NCBI GenBank assembly: GCA_020026215.1
Contig: JAHHQT010000003.1
Coordinates: 1-49,546 of the forward strand
Source: Muribaculaceae bacterium
GTDB taxonomy: Bacteria > Bacteroidota > Bacteroidia > Bacteroidales > Muribaculaceae
Direction: 5' to 3'
Length of the DNA stretch: 49,546 nucleotides
How positions within the stretch are numbered: position 1 is the first letter of the stretch; every line of letters starts with the position of its first letter. Below are positions 9,567-19,229 of this stretch, one piece after another. The notes under the pieces were generated by a model that saw only the letters and a program-made list of their open reading frames with translations, did no database searches and was not told the origin of the DNA. A program made the position numbers and the translations under genes.

Positions 9567-9601
9567 AAAAAACGCCCGACTGTTGAAGCCGGGCGTTTTT
9601 G
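9567..9601 (+). terminator. Rho-independent terminator of the giant secreted-protein gene
   Basis: An 11-bp stem, AAAAACGCCCG with CGGGCGTTTTT, closes an 11-base loop and ends in a T-run, about 20 bases after the stop codon at 9546. The gene therefore appears to be monocistronic. Confidence 0.92.
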
Positions 9602-9904
9602 TTTTCTCTATGAACGCAAATAAAGCCCATACAGCTTATTTTACATTCAACATATATAAATGAATACCAAAATAGTGAACGAGCCTAAATGCAGCCGATA
9701 GTACACTATATTCGTGTACCACTCACCTACTCTGTTCCAAACGAGAAGCGTCTGCCCTATTTCTAAGACAGACGCTTTATTTATGCTATTCCTAGCAGCC
9801 AAATACAATCTCTCTGTATAGCAACTATCAGACAGTATTCATACCAGTTTGCGCAACCGTCAAATTACAGGAAATCCAAGAAACCGCCAAAATTCAGATA
9901 AAAC
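9602..9904. other. Intergenic region with one strong hairpin
   Basis: I see no credible gene in this stretch between two convergent units. It contains a perfect 9-bp hairpin, AAGCGTCTG (9746-9754) with CAGACGCTT (9769-9777), followed on the plus strand by TATTTATG. It could be a second terminator or the end of a small unrecognised transcript. Nothing else stands out. Confidence 0.5.
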
Positions 9905-9940
9905 AAAAAAGCCGTATGGGAATTACCCCATACGGCTTTC
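9905..9940 (-). terminator. Rho-independent terminator after rpoC
   Basis: A 13-bp perfect stem, AAAGCCGTATGGG (9908-9920) with CCCATACGGCTTT (9927-9939), is followed on the minus strand by a T-run. It lies 26 bases beyond the rpoC stop codon and closes the tRNA-tuf-ribosomal-rpoBC transcription unit. Confidence 0.92.
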
Positions 9941-9965
9941 AATTATTTTCAAATTCAGGTTTTTC

Positions 9966-12900
9966 CTAATTGTTCAACTTGTTTTCTGCGCTTTTGATTA
10001 CAGCAGCGTCAGCAGCAGCTTCAGCTTCCATACGAGCATCAAGACTCTTGTCGATATATTCGAAGTCTTCTTTGCTACCTACAACCAAAGAGTTGTATTC
10101 ACGCAAACCAGTACCTGCAGGAATCAAGTGACCACAAATCACATTTTCCTTCATACCTTCCAAGTAGTCAACCTTACCATTGATGGCAGCTTCGTTAAGA
10201 ACCTTAGTTGTTTCCTGGAATGATGCAGCAGACATAAAGCTAGAAGTAGCCAATGCAGCGCGAGTGATACCTTGCAACATTTGATCTGATGTAGCAGGAA
10301 CTGCGTCACGAACAACTACCAATTTCAAGTCTTTGCGTTTCAATGCAGAGTTTTCATCACGTAACTTACGTGCAGTGATGATTTGACCTGGTTTCAAGTT
10401 TTGAGAATCACCGGCGTCAGTAATGACTTTCTTACCCCAGATTCTATCGTTTTCGTCCATGAAGTCGCGTTTGTCAACCATTTGTTGTTCCAAGAAACGA
10501 GTGTCACCCGGATCCAAAATTTGAACTTTACGCATCATTTGACGTACGATAACTTCGAAGTGCTTGTCATTGATCTTCACACCTTGCATACGATAAACGT
10601 CTTGTACTTCGTTTACGATGTATTCTTGAACTGCTGTCGGACCCTTGATGTTCAAAATGTCTGACGGAGTTACAGCACCATCTGAAAGCGGTGTACCTGC
10701 GCGTACGTAGTCATTTTCCTGAACAAGGATTTGTTTTGACAATGGAACAAGATATTTCTTGATTTCTCCAATCTTAGATGTAACGATAATTTCGCGGTTA
10801 CCACGTTTAACTTTACCGAAGGTAACTTCACCGTCAATTTCTGAAACGATGGCCGGGTTCGACGGGTTACGAGCTTCGAACAACTCTGTAACACGAGGAA
10901 GACCACCGGTGATATCGCCGGCATTACCTGCAGCACGTGGAGTCTTGATAAATACATCACCTGCCTTGATTTCTTCACCGTCTTCAATCATCAAGTGAGC
11001 GTTAACCGGCAATGAGTAAGCCTTCAAAACTTGACCGTTCTTATCTACGATTTGAGCCTCAGGAACTTTCGTACGGTCCTTAGATTCAATAATAATCTTT
11101 TCGTGCAAACCTGATGTTTCGTCAGTTTCCTTACGGTAAGTGACACCATCAATTACGTTTTGGAATTTAACTGTACCAGCAACCTCACATACGATAACAG
11201 CGTTGAATGGGTCCCATTCACAAATGCGGTCACCTTTCTTAACTGTTGCTCCGTTGTCGAAGAACAAGCGAGAACCGTAAGGGATGTTAGTATTTGTAAG
11301 AACCATATTTGTCTTAGGATCAATAATACGCATTTCAGCCAAACGACCTACTACTACTTTATAATCCTCAGTATCAACAGTTCTTAATTCTTCAATTTCC
11401 AAAATACCGTCATAGCGAGAAGTAACGCCAGAAACGGCAGCGATATTTGATGCAACACCACCGACGTGGAATGTACGAAGTGTCAACTGAGTACCCGGCT
11501 CACCGATTGATTGAGCAGCGATAACGCCGACAGCTTCACCTTTTTGTACCATGCGGTTAGTTGCAAGGTTACGGCCATAACATTTAGCACATACACCTTT
11601 CTTAGATTCACAAGTAAGTACTGAACGAATTTCTACAGACTCGATAGCTGAGTTATTGATACGTTCTGCAGCTTCATCAGTGATTTCTTCACCTGAAGCA
11701 ACAATCAATTCACCAGTTTGAGGGTCAGTGATGTCGTGAACTGAAACACGGCCAAGGATACGTTCGCCCAAAGTAGCAACCACATCTTCGTTGTTTTTCA
11801 ATTCTGTACAAACCAAACCACGCAATGTACCACAGTCTTCTTCTGTAATGATTACGTCGTGAGCCACATCGACCAAACGACGAGTCAAATAACCAGCATC
11901 GGCTGTTTTCAACGCAGTATCGGCAAGACCTTTACGAGCACCGTGAGTAGAAATAAAGTACTCCAACACAGACAAACCTTCTTTAAAGTTAGCCAAAATC
12001 GGGTTCTCGATAATTTGACCACCTTCAGCACCACTCTTTTGTGGCTTAGCCATCAAACCACGCATACCTGCCAACTGACGGATCTGGTCTTTAGAACCAC
12101 GGGCACCGGAGTCAAGCATCATATAGATTGGGTTGAAGCCTTGGTTTGCTGTTGAAATTTGTTTCATCAAAGTATCTGTCAAACGTGAGTTAACGTGTGT
12201 CCAGATATCAATGATTTGGTTATAACGTTCGTTGTTGGTAATGAAACCCATGTTGTAGTTATTCATTACTTCTTCAACTTGTTCGTAACCTTCTTTTACG
12301 TATTGTTCTTTTTCTGGTGGAACAAGCACGTCTCCCAAGTTGAATGACAAACCGCCACGGAATGCCATATAGTAACCCAAGTTCTTGATATCATCAAGGA
12401 ATTGTGAAGAACGTACCACACCACAGTTCTTAATAACAACACCGATAATGTCGCGAAGAGATTTCTTTGAAATCAATTTGTTCACATAACCAATTTCGTT
12501 TGGAACGTATTGGTTGAACAAGATACGACCAACAGAAGTTTCTTTAATCAACTTGTCAACAACATTTCCGTTTTCGTCCAAATCTTTGGTAACGACAGAA
12601 ATGATAGCGTGAAGTGTACATCTGCCTTCGTTGTATGCTATTTGAGCTTCTTCCGGACCGTAGAATACCAAACCTTCACCCTTGTCACCCTTACGCAATT
12701 TAGTGATGTAGTACAAACCAAGTACCATATCTTGAGAAGGGACAGTGATAGGAGCACCATTGGCCGGGTTAAGAATATTGTGAGAGCCCAGCATTAGGAT
12801 TTGTGCTTCCAAAATAGCTTCGTTACCTAATGGCAAGTGAACCGCCATTTGGTCACCATCGAAGTCGGCGTTGAACGCTGTACATGCCAATGGGTGAAGT

Positions 12901-14291
12901 TGGATTGCCTTACCTTCAATCATACGAGGTTGGAATGCTTGGATACCAAGACGGTGAAGTGTAGGGGCACGGTTTAACAATACTGGGTGACCTTTCATTA
13001 CGTATTCAAGAATATCCCATACAATCGGTTCCTTACGGTCAACGATTTTCTTCGCACTCTTGACTGTCTTAACGATACCACGTTCGATAAGTTTACGGAT
13101 AATGAACGGTTTATATAGTTCGGCTGCCATATCTTTTGGCAAACCGCATTCATGCATCTTCAATTCCGGACCAACGACAATTACTGAACGAGCAGAATAG
13201 TCAACACGTTTACCCAAAAGGTTTTGACGGAAACGTCCTTGTTTACCTTTCAAGCTATCAGACAATGATTTCAACGGGCGGTTAGCCTCAGTCTTAACCA
13301 CACTTGATTTACGTGAGTTGTCCAACAATGAATCAACAGCTTCTTGAAGCATACGTTTTTCGTTACGTAGGATAACTTCAGGAGCTTTAATTTCGATCAA
13401 ACGTTTCAAACGGTTGTTACGGATGATCACACGACGATACAAGTCATTCAAGTCACTTGTAGCAAAACGACCACCATCCAATGGAACCAATGGACGCAAT
13501 TCCGGTGGGATGACAGGGATAACCTTCAAAATCATCCATTCCGGTTTGTTGCGGTTCTTAGAAGCACGGAATGATTCAACAACTTGCAAACGTTTTAATG
13601 CTTCAGTTTTACGTTGTTGAGATGTATCAGTATCGGCACGGTGACGCAATTCGTATGACAAGCTGTCCAAATCCAAACCTTGAAGCAAATCAGAGATGGC
13701 TTCAGCACCCATTTTACAAATGAATTTGTTAGGGTCGCTATCTTCCAACATTTGATTTTCACGTGGCAATTTGTCCACAATTTCAAGATATTCGTCTTCT
13801 GTCAACAAATCCAAACGGCTCAAGTTTTCCTGGCCTTCTAGTTCTGCCGCAGCACCTGGTTGGATAACAATATAACGTTCGTAGTAGATAACTGAATCAA
13901 GTTTTTTAGATGGCAAACCAAGTAAATAACCAATTTTGTTAGGTAATGAACGGAAATACCAAATGTGAGCCACAGGCACCACCAATGCTATGTGACCTGT
14001 ACGTTCACGACGCACTTTCTTTTCAGTAACTTCGACACCACAACGGTCGCAGACGATACCTTTGTAACGGATACGTTTGTATTTACCACAGTGGCACTCG
14101 TAGTCTTTTACCGGACCGAAGATTCGTTCACAGAACAAACCGTCACGTTCTGGCTTATATGTACGATAGTTAATTGTTTCGGGCTTAAGCACCTCACCGT
14201 AAGATTTTTCCAAAATTTCTTCCGGTGAAGCTATTCCGATACTTATCTTCGAAAAGCTACTCTTTATTTTGTTGTCTTTATTAAATGCCAT
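9966..14291 (-). CDS. rpoC: DNA-directed RNA polymerase subunit beta'
   Basis: This is the catalytic large subunit of RNA polymerase, 1441 residues, the usual size for Bacteroidetes. It starts MAFNKDNKIKSS. The N-terminal zinc ribbon (CHCGKYKR...CDRCGVEV) and the active-site Mg-binding motif AFNADFDGDQMAVH are intact. The second zinc-site cysteines (CGTLRGLVC; CESKKGVCAKCYG) and the trigger-loop/bridge-helix region (ARKGLADTALKTADAGYLTRRLVDVAHD) are also present, here given in parts of a longer conserved block. It lies 76 bases downstream of rpoB, separated by a strong hairpin, and ends 26 bases before a terminator. There is no frameshift or truncation. Confidence 0.99.
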   Translation of the reverse strand: MAFNKDNKIKSSFSKISIGIASPEEILEKSYGEVLKPETINYRTYKPERDGLFCERIFGPVKDYECHCGKYKRIRYKGIVCDRCGVEVTEKKVRRERTGHIALVVPVAHIWYFRSLPNKIGYLLGLPSKKLDSVIYYERYIVIQPGAAAELEGQENLSRLDLLTEDEYLEIVDKLPRENQMLEDSDPNKFICKMGAEAISDLLQGLDLDSLSYELRHRADTDTSQQRKTEALKRLQVVESFRASKNRNKPEWMILKVIPVIPPELRPLVPLDGGRFATSDLNDLYRRVIIRNNRLKRLIEIKAPEVILRNEKRMLQEAVDSLLDNSRKSSVVKTEANRPLKSLSDSLKGKQGRFRQNLLGKRVDYSARSVIVVGPELKMHECGLPKDMAAELYKPFIIRKLIERGIVKTVKSAKKIVDRKEPIVWDILEYVMKGHPVLLNRAPTLHRLGIQAFQPRMIEGKAIQLHPLACTAFNADFDGDQMAVHLPLGNEAILEAQILMLGSHNILNPANGAPITVPSQDMVLGLYYITKLRKGDKGEGLVFYGPEEAQIAYNEGRCTLHAIISVVTKDLDENGNVVDKLIKETSVGRILFNQYVPNEIGYVNKLISKKSLRDIIGVVIKNCGVVRSSQFLDDIKNLGYYMAFRGGLSFNLGDVLVPPEKEQYVKEGYEQVEEVMNNYNMGFITNNERYNQIIDIWTHVNSRLTDTLMKQISTANQGFNPIYMMLDSGARGSKDQIRQLAGMRGLMAKPQKSGAEGGQIIENPILANFKEGLSVLEYFISTHGARKGLADTALKTADAGYLTRRLVDVAHDVIITEEDCGTLRGLVCTELKNNEDVVATLGERILGRVSVHDITDPQTGELIVASGEEITDEAAERINNSAIESVEIRSVLTCESKKGVCAKCYGRNLATNRMVQKGEAVGVIAAQSIGEPGTQLTLRTFHVGGVASNIAAVSGVTSRYDGILEIEELRTVDTEDYKVVVGRLAEMRIIDPKTNMVLTNTNIPYGSRLFFDNGATVKKGDRICEWDPFNAVIVCEVAGTVKFQNVIDGVTYRKETDETSGLHEKIIIESKDRTKVPEAQIVDKNGQVLKAYSLPVNAHLMIEDGEEIKAGDVFIKTPRAAGNAGDITGGLPRVTELFEARNPSNPAIVSEIDGEVTFGKVKRGNREIIVTSKIGEIKKYLVPLSKQILVQENDYVRAGTPLSDGAVTPSDILNIKGPTAVQEYIVNEVQDVYRMQGVKINDKHFEVIVRQMMRKVQILDPGDTRFLEQQMVDKRDFMDENDRIWGKKVITDAGDSQNLKPGQIITARKLRDENSALKRKDLKLVVVRDAVPATSDQMLQGITRAALATSSFMSAASFQETTKVLNEAAINGKVDYLEGMKENVICGHLIPAGTGLREYNSLVVGSKEDFEYIDKSLDARMEAEAAADAAVIKSAENKLNN

Positions 14292-14321
14292 AATTTATTT
14301 TATTGCTTGTATAAAGAGTTA

Positions 14322-14357
14322 GATGTGTCGGTTAAACGATTGTCTAACCGACACATC
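14322..14357 (-). other. Strong hairpin between rpoB and rpoC
   Basis: A perfect 13-bp inverted repeat, GATGTGTCGGTTA (14322-14334) with TAACCGACACATC (14345-14357), lies in the short rpoB-rpoC spacer. No T-run follows on the minus strand, so a terminator is unlikely. An RNA processing or stability element is more plausible. Confidence 0.75.
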
Positions 14358-14367
14358 GTAAGTTTAT

Positions 14368-17300
14368 TTAATCTAAGTTAATGCTAAGTCCGAGACCGCG
14401 CAACTCGTGTAATAACACGTTCAACGACTCAGGAATACCAGGTGTAGGCATAGGCTCACCCTTAACGATTGCCTCGTAAGCTTTGCTACGTCCTACAACG
14501 TCATCACTCTTGATTGTCAAGATTTCCTGCAATACGTGAGAAGCACCAAATGCTTCAAGTGCCCAAACCTCCATTTCACCGAAACGTTGGCCACCGAATT
14601 GTGCTTTACCACCAAGAGGTTGTTGAGTAATCAATGAGTACGGACCGATGCTACGTGCGTGCATCTTATCTTCAACCATGTGACCCAATTTCAACATGTA
14701 GATAACACCTACTGTTGCAGGTTGGTCGAAGCGTTCACCAGTTCCACCATCGTATAGATAAGTCTTACCATAACGTGGGACACCGGCTTTATCTGTCCAG
14801 TTATTCAAATCGTCGATACTTGCACCGTCAAAGATAGGTGTTGCGAATTTTTCGCCAAGTTCACGACCTGCCCAACCAAGAACTGTTTCGAAGATCTGAC
14901 CCAAGTTCATACGAGAAGGCACACCCAACGGGTTCAAAACGATATCAACCGGAGTACCGTCAGCCAAGAATGGCATATCCTCTTGACGAACTACACGTGA
15001 CACGATACCCTTGTTACCGTGACGACCTGCCATCTTATCACCGACACCGATCTTACGTTTCTTAGCCACATAAACTTTAGCCATTTGCATGATGCCTGAA
15101 GGAAGTTCGTCTCCGATAGAGAAGTCAAATTGACGACGACGCATTTCAACTTCAATTTCTTTCGATTTACGTAGATAGTTCACGATAGTATCATGAATCA
15201 TATCGTTCTTGTGAGCATCAGCAGTCCACTTGCTCAAGTTGATTGTATCGAATTCTTCGATAGATTTCAACACTGACAAAGTGAATTTAACTCCCTTAGG
15301 AATAACTTCTGTTCCCATGAAATCCTTAACGCCCTTAGAAACTTTGCCTTGAGTCAAGACAACCAATTTTTCCAAGAAACGAGATTTCAATTCAGCTTGT
15401 TGTACTTCGAATTCTTCAGCAATCTTAGCAAGAGCCAAGTTTGTAGCTTTACCCTTCTTCTTGACAACGCGTGAGAACAAGCTTGTATCAATGATAACAC
15501 CCTTCAATGAAGGAGATGCTTTCAAAGATGCATCCTTAACATCACCAGCCTTGTCACCGAAGATAGCACGAAGCAATTTTTCTTCTGGAGTAGGATCAGA
15601 TTCACCCTTAGGAGTGATTTTACCGATAAGGATATCGCCCGGTACTACGTGTGCACCCACACGGATAATACCACGTTCATCCAAATCCTTAGTAGCTTCT
15701 TCGCTAACATTAGGAATATCGGAAGTCAATTCTTCCATTCCGCGTTTTGTTTCACGAACTTCCAAAGAATATTCGTCAACGTGAACAGATGTCAAGATAT
15801 CTTCACGAACCATACGTTCGTTCAATACGATAGCATCCTCATAGTTGTAACCCTTCCAAGGCATGAATGCCACTTTCAAGTTACGTCCAAGAGCCAACTC
15901 TCCGTTTTCAGTAGCATAACCTTCTGTAAGGATAGTGCCTTTTTCAACACGTTGACCTTTGTGACAAATAGGACGAAGGTCGATAGTTGTGCTTTGGTTA
16001 GTTTTACGGAATTTAGGAATGATGTATTCTTTAACAGCATCGTCGAATGCTACAAATTCTTCATCTTCTGTTCTGTCGTAACGGATACGAATTACACTTG
16101 CATCAACAAAGTCAACAACTCCGGCACCTTCTGCCATGATTTGTGTACGAGAGTCTTTTGCAAGTTGTGCTTCGATACCAGTACCAACGATAGGAGCTTC
16201 GCTACGCAACAATGGCACAGCTTGGCGCATCATGTTAGAACCCATCAACGCACGGTTGGCGTCATCGTGTTCCAAGAACGGAATCAAAGAAGCTGCGATA
16301 GATGCAATCTGTTGTGGAGAGACATCCATAAGCTCAACTTCTTCCGGAGCAACTACCGGGAAGTCAGCATCCAAACGAGCTTTTACTTTATTACGGATAA
16401 ATGTACCATCGTCATTCAATGGAGCATTACCTTGTGCAATGATGTGACCTTCTTCAATTTCAGCTGTCAAATAAGTGACATTGTCATTGTTCAAGTCAAC
16501 AACACTGTTTTCTACTTTACGATACGGAGTTTCGATGAAACCAAGATTATTAATCTTAGCGTAAACGCAAAGAGATGAAATCAAACCGATGTTCGGACCT
16601 TCCGGTGTTTCAATCGGACACAAACGACCATAGTGAGTATAGTGCACGTCACGAACCTCGAAACCGGCTCTATCACGTGACAAACCACCAGGACCTAACG
16701 CTGACATACGACGTTTGTGAGTAATCTCAGCCAACGGGTTAGTTTGGTCCATAAATTGAGACAAAGCATTTGTTCCGAAGAATGTATTGATTACAGAAGA
16801 AATAGTCTTCGCGTTAATCAAGTCAATCGGAGTAAATACTTCATTGTCGCGGACATTCATACGTTCACGGATTGTACGAGCCATACGAGCCAATCCGACA
16901 CCGAATTGGTTGTAAAGTTGTTCACCTACTGTACGAACACGACGGTTGCTCAAGTGGTCGATATCATCAACATCAGACTTAGAGTTAATCAACTCAATCA
17001 AATATTTGATGATAGCGATAATATCTTCTTTAGTTAGAACTTTAACCTCTTCAGGGCAGTTCAAACCTAATTTTTTATTAATACGGTAGCGACCTACATC
17101 ACCCAAGTCATAACGTTTTTCAGAGAAGAACAAGTTTGTGATAACTTCTCTTGCACTTGCATCATCTGCAGGTTCTGCGTTACGCAATTGACGGTAAATG
17201 TAATTGATAGCCTCTTTCTCAGAGTTGCTAGGGTCTTTTTGTAATGTATTGAAGATGATAGTGTAGTCACTAGCATTAGGATCTTCTTTGTGAAGAAGGA

Positions 17301-18177
17301 TAGTAGATACACCAGCATCGATGATTTCTTGGATGTGTTCCTCTTCGATAACAGTTTCACGGTCGATAACGACATCATTACGTTCGATAGAAACGACTTC
17401 TCCAGTATCTTCATCAACGAAATCTTCAACCCAAGTTTTCAAAACGCGAGCCGCCAATTTTCTACCAACGGCTTTTTTCAAGTTCGTTTTGTTCACTTTT
17501 ATTTCTTCAGCAAGACCGAATATTTCAATAATATCCTTATCGCTGTCAAGACCGATGGCACGTAACAATGTGGTTACAGGTAATTTTTTCTTACGGTCGA
17601 TGTAAGCATACATCACATTGTTAATGTCTGTCGCAAACTCAATCCAAGATCCACGGAACGGGATAATACGAGCTGAATAAAGTTTAGTACCGTTGGCGTG
17701 TGTGCTTTGACCAAAGAACACACCTGGAGAACGGTGTAATTGCGAAACAACAACGCGCTCGGCACCATTGATGACGAACGTTCCCTTTTCGGTCATATAA
17801 GGAATAGGACCTAAATATACGTCTTGTATAACAGTATCGAAGTCTTCGTGATCCGGATCGGTACAATACAACTTCAATTTAGCCTTCAAAGGCACACTAT
17901 ATGTCAAACCGCGACGAAAACATTCTTCAATTGAATATCTCGGCGGATCGATGTAATAGTCTAAAAACTCCAACACAAAATTGTTGCGTGTGTCGGCGAT
18001 TGGGAAATTTTCCGAAAATACCTTATAAAGTCCTTCGTTCTTTCTTTTTTCTAGTGGAGTGTCTAGTTGCAAAAAGTCTTGAAATGACTTCAATTGAACC
18101 TCCAAGAAGTCAGGATATGGTAACGGATTCTTTACGGATGCGAAATTTACGCGTGGTTTTACTGTTGAAACTACCAT
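14368..18177 (-). CDS. rpoB: DNA-directed RNA polymerase subunit beta
   Basis: This is the beta subunit of RNA polymerase, 1269 residues. The open frame extends upstream to 18219, but the family-like N-terminus begins at the ATG at 18177 (MVVSTVKPRVNFASVKNPL). The extra 14 codons run into the rplL-rpoB spacer and look untranslated. The rifampicin-binding cluster is wild-type by eye (LSQFMDQTNPLAEITHKRR followed by MSALGPGGLSRDRAG), with the Asp, His and Ser positions most often changed in resistant strains intact. The C-terminal signature GGKAQFGGQRFGEMEVWALE is present. It is preceded by rplL and a hairpin resembling the known rplL-rpoB attenuator, and followed by rpoC. Confidence 0.99.
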   Translation of the reverse strand: MVVSTVKPRVNFASVKNPLPYPDFLEVQLKSFQDFLQLDTPLEKRKNEGLYKVFSENFPIADTRNNFVLEFLDYYIDPPRYSIEECFRRGLTYSVPLKAKLKLYCTDPDHEDFDTVIQDVYLGPIPYMTEKGTFVINGAERVVVSQLHRSPGVFFGQSTHANGTKLYSARIIPFRGSWIEFATDINNVMYAYIDRKKKLPVTTLLRAIGLDSDKDIIEIFGLAEEIKVNKTNLKKAVGRKLAARVLKTWVEDFVDEDTGEVVSIERNDVVIDRETVIEEEHIQEIIDAGVSTILLHKEDPNASDYTIIFNTLQKDPSNSEKEAINYIYRQLRNAEPADDASAREVITNLFFSEKRYDLGDVGRYRINKKLGLNCPEEVKVLTKEDIIAIIKYLIELINSKSDVDDIDHLSNRRVRTVGEQLYNQFGVGLARMARTIRERMNVRDNEVFTPIDLINAKTISSVINTFFGTNALSQFMDQTNPLAEITHKRRMSALGPGGLSRDRAGFEVRDVHYTHYGRLCPIETPEGPNIGLISSLCVYAKINNLGFIETPYRKVENSVVDLNNDNVTYLTAEIEEGHIIAQGNAPLNDDGTFIRNKVKARLDADFPVVAPEEVELMDVSPQQIASIAASLIPFLEHDDANRALMGSNMMRQAVPLLRSEAPIVGTGIEAQLAKDSRTQIMAEGAGVVDFVDASVIRIRYDRTEDEEFVAFDDAVKEYIIPKFRKTNQSTTIDLRPICHKGQRVEKGTILTEGYATENGELALGRNLKVAFMPWKGYNYEDAIVLNERMVREDILTSVHVDEYSLEVRETKRGMEELTSDIPNVSEEATKDLDERGIIRVGAHVVPGDILIGKITPKGESDPTPEEKLLRAIFGDKAGDVKDASLKASPSLKGVIIDTSLFSRVVKKKGKATNLALAKIAEEFEVQQAELKSRFLEKLVVLTQGKVSKGVKDFMGTEVIPKGVKFTLSVLKSIEEFDTINLSKWTADAHKNDMIHDTIVNYLRKSKEIEVEMRRRQFDFSIGDELPSGIMQMAKVYVAKKRKIGVGDKMAGRHGNKGIVSRVVRQEDMPFLADGTPVDIVLNPLGVPSRMNLGQIFETVLGWAGRELGEKFATPIFDGASIDDLNNWTDKAGVPRYGKTYLYDGGTGERFDQPATVGVIYMLKLGHMVEDKMHARSIGPYSLITQQPLGGKAQFGGQRFGEMEVWALEAFGASHVLQEILTIKSDDVVGRSKAYEAIVKGEPMPTPGIPESLNVLLHELRGLGLSINLD

Positions 18178-18222
18178 GAAAAAAATATTTATTAGAACCC
18201 GAAATTGAAAATAACACAAAAA

Positions 18223-18256
18223 GGTTAAGAATCGACTTTATAGGGGATTCTTAACC
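18223..18256 (-). terminator. Attenuator-like hairpin between rplL and rpoB
   Basis: An 11-bp perfect stem, GGTTAAGAATC (18223-18233) with GATTCTTAACC (18246-18256), is followed on the minus strand by TTTTTGTG. Its position between rplL and rpoB equals that of the partial terminator known in Escherichia coli, which sets the ratio of ribosomal protein to polymerase transcripts. Partial termination here is inferred. Confidence 0.7.
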
Positions 18257-18280
18257 TAATTACCTGAAATTCAGGCAATA

Positions 18281-18655
18281 TTATTTAAGTTCAACTTCAG
18301 CGCCAGCTTCTTCAAGTTGTTTTTTCAAACCTTCAGCGTCTGCTTTAGCCAAACCTTCTTTCAATACAGAAGGAGCACCATCTACCATATCTTTAGCTTC
18401 TTTCAAGCCAAGACCAGTCAATTCTTTTACTAGTTTAACGATAGCTAGTTTGCTAGCGCCAGCACTTTTCAATACTACGTCGAAAGAAGATTTTTCTTCA
18501 GCGGCAGCAGCACCACCAGCAGCAGGAGCAGCAACAGCAACAGCTGCAGCAGCAGGTTCAATACCATATTCTTCTTTCAAAATTTGAGCAAGTTCGTTTA
18601 CTTCCTTTACTGAAAGGTTAACTAATTGTTCTGCAAAAGCTTTTAAATCTGCCAT
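18281..18655 (-). CDS. rplL: 50S ribosomal protein L7/L12
   Basis: This is the acidic stalk protein, 124 residues, which recruits translation GTPases. The N-terminal dimerisation region (MADLKAFAEQLVNLSVKEVNELAQIL, here in two parts) is followed by an Ala-rich hinge (AAAVAVAAPAAGGAAAAEE) and the conserved C-terminal domain (LAIVKLVKELTGLGLKEAKD; VDGAPSVLKEG). It lies 35 bases after rplJ and before the attenuator-like hairpin that leads to rpoB. Confidence 0.99.
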   Translation of the reverse strand: MADLKAFAEQLVNLSVKEVNELAQILKEEYGIEPAAAAVAVAAPAAGGAAAAEEKSSFDVVLKSAGASKLAIVKLVKELTGLGLKEAKDMVDGAPSVLKEGLAKADAEGLKKQLEEAGAEVELK

Positions 18656-18690
18656 TTTTGTATGATTTTTTATTGTTTTTTATTATTTGT

Positions 18691-19209
18691 TTATTTGTTG
18701 GAGAGAGTTTCAAGAATACCATGCAACTTGTTGCCTGATGATTGCAAAGCAGAGATAACGTTCTTCGCCGGAGATTGTAGCAATGCAACAACGTCTGCGA
18801 TAAGTTCGTTTTTGCTCTTGATGCTTGCAAGAGTGTCTAGTTGGTCAGCACCTACATAAACTGTTTCTTCTACGAAAGCAGCTTTAAGGATAGGCATTTG
18901 ATTTTCCTTAGAGTGGAATGCCTTGATTGTTTTAGCAGGAGCGTTACCTACGTTAGCGAACAACATTGCGGTAGTTCCAGACAATACTGGATACAACTCA
19001 GAATAATCTATTTCTGATTGCTCAAGAGCTTTGTGAAGTAGAGTATTCTTAACTACAACCATCTTAACGTCTGCGTTGAAACAAGCACGGCGCAATGCGC
19101 TAGTTTGTTCTGCATTCATTCCGGTTGTGTCAGTCAAATAGAAACAGCCATACTCGTTAATAGTATTTGCTATTTTCTCAATTATAAGTGATTTATCTTC
19201 CTTTCTCAT
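18691..19209 (-). CDS. rplJ: 50S ribosomal protein L10
   Basis: L10 (172 residues) forms the base of the ribosomal stalk and carries L7/L12 dimers on its C-terminal helix. The sequence starts MRKEDKSLIIEKIANTINEY and contains the family features TTGMNAEQTSALRRACF and VVKNTLLHKALE. It sits 20 bases after rplA and directly before rplL, the standard order. In other bacteria L10-L7/L12 represses its own mRNA; I did not identify the leader structure here. Confidence 0.98.
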   Translation of the reverse strand: MRKEDKSLIIEKIANTINEYGCFYLTDTTGMNAEQTSALRRACFNADVKMVVVKNTLLHKALEQSEIDYSELYPVLSGTTAMLFANVGNAPAKTIKAFHSKENQMPILKAAFVEETVYVGADQLDTLASIKSKNELIADVVALLQSPAKNVISALQSSGNKLHGILETLSNK

Positions 19210-19229
19210 GATTCTCTAACTGTTTAAAA

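Noticed and set aside
9849..10223. Plus-strand frame over the rpoC terminator and 3' end
   Set aside because: It reads through a perfect terminator hairpin and then antisense to rpoC; composition is not protein-like.
15649..16578. Long plus-strand frame (309 codons) opposite rpoB
   Set aside because: It is the antisense shadow of a highly conserved gene, rich in Cys, Phe and Thr, with no domain or signal of its own.
18178..18219. Upstream extension of rpoB by 14 codons
   Set aside because: The extension is not family-like and lies in the spacer; MVVSTVKPRVNF at 18177 matches the expected N-terminus.
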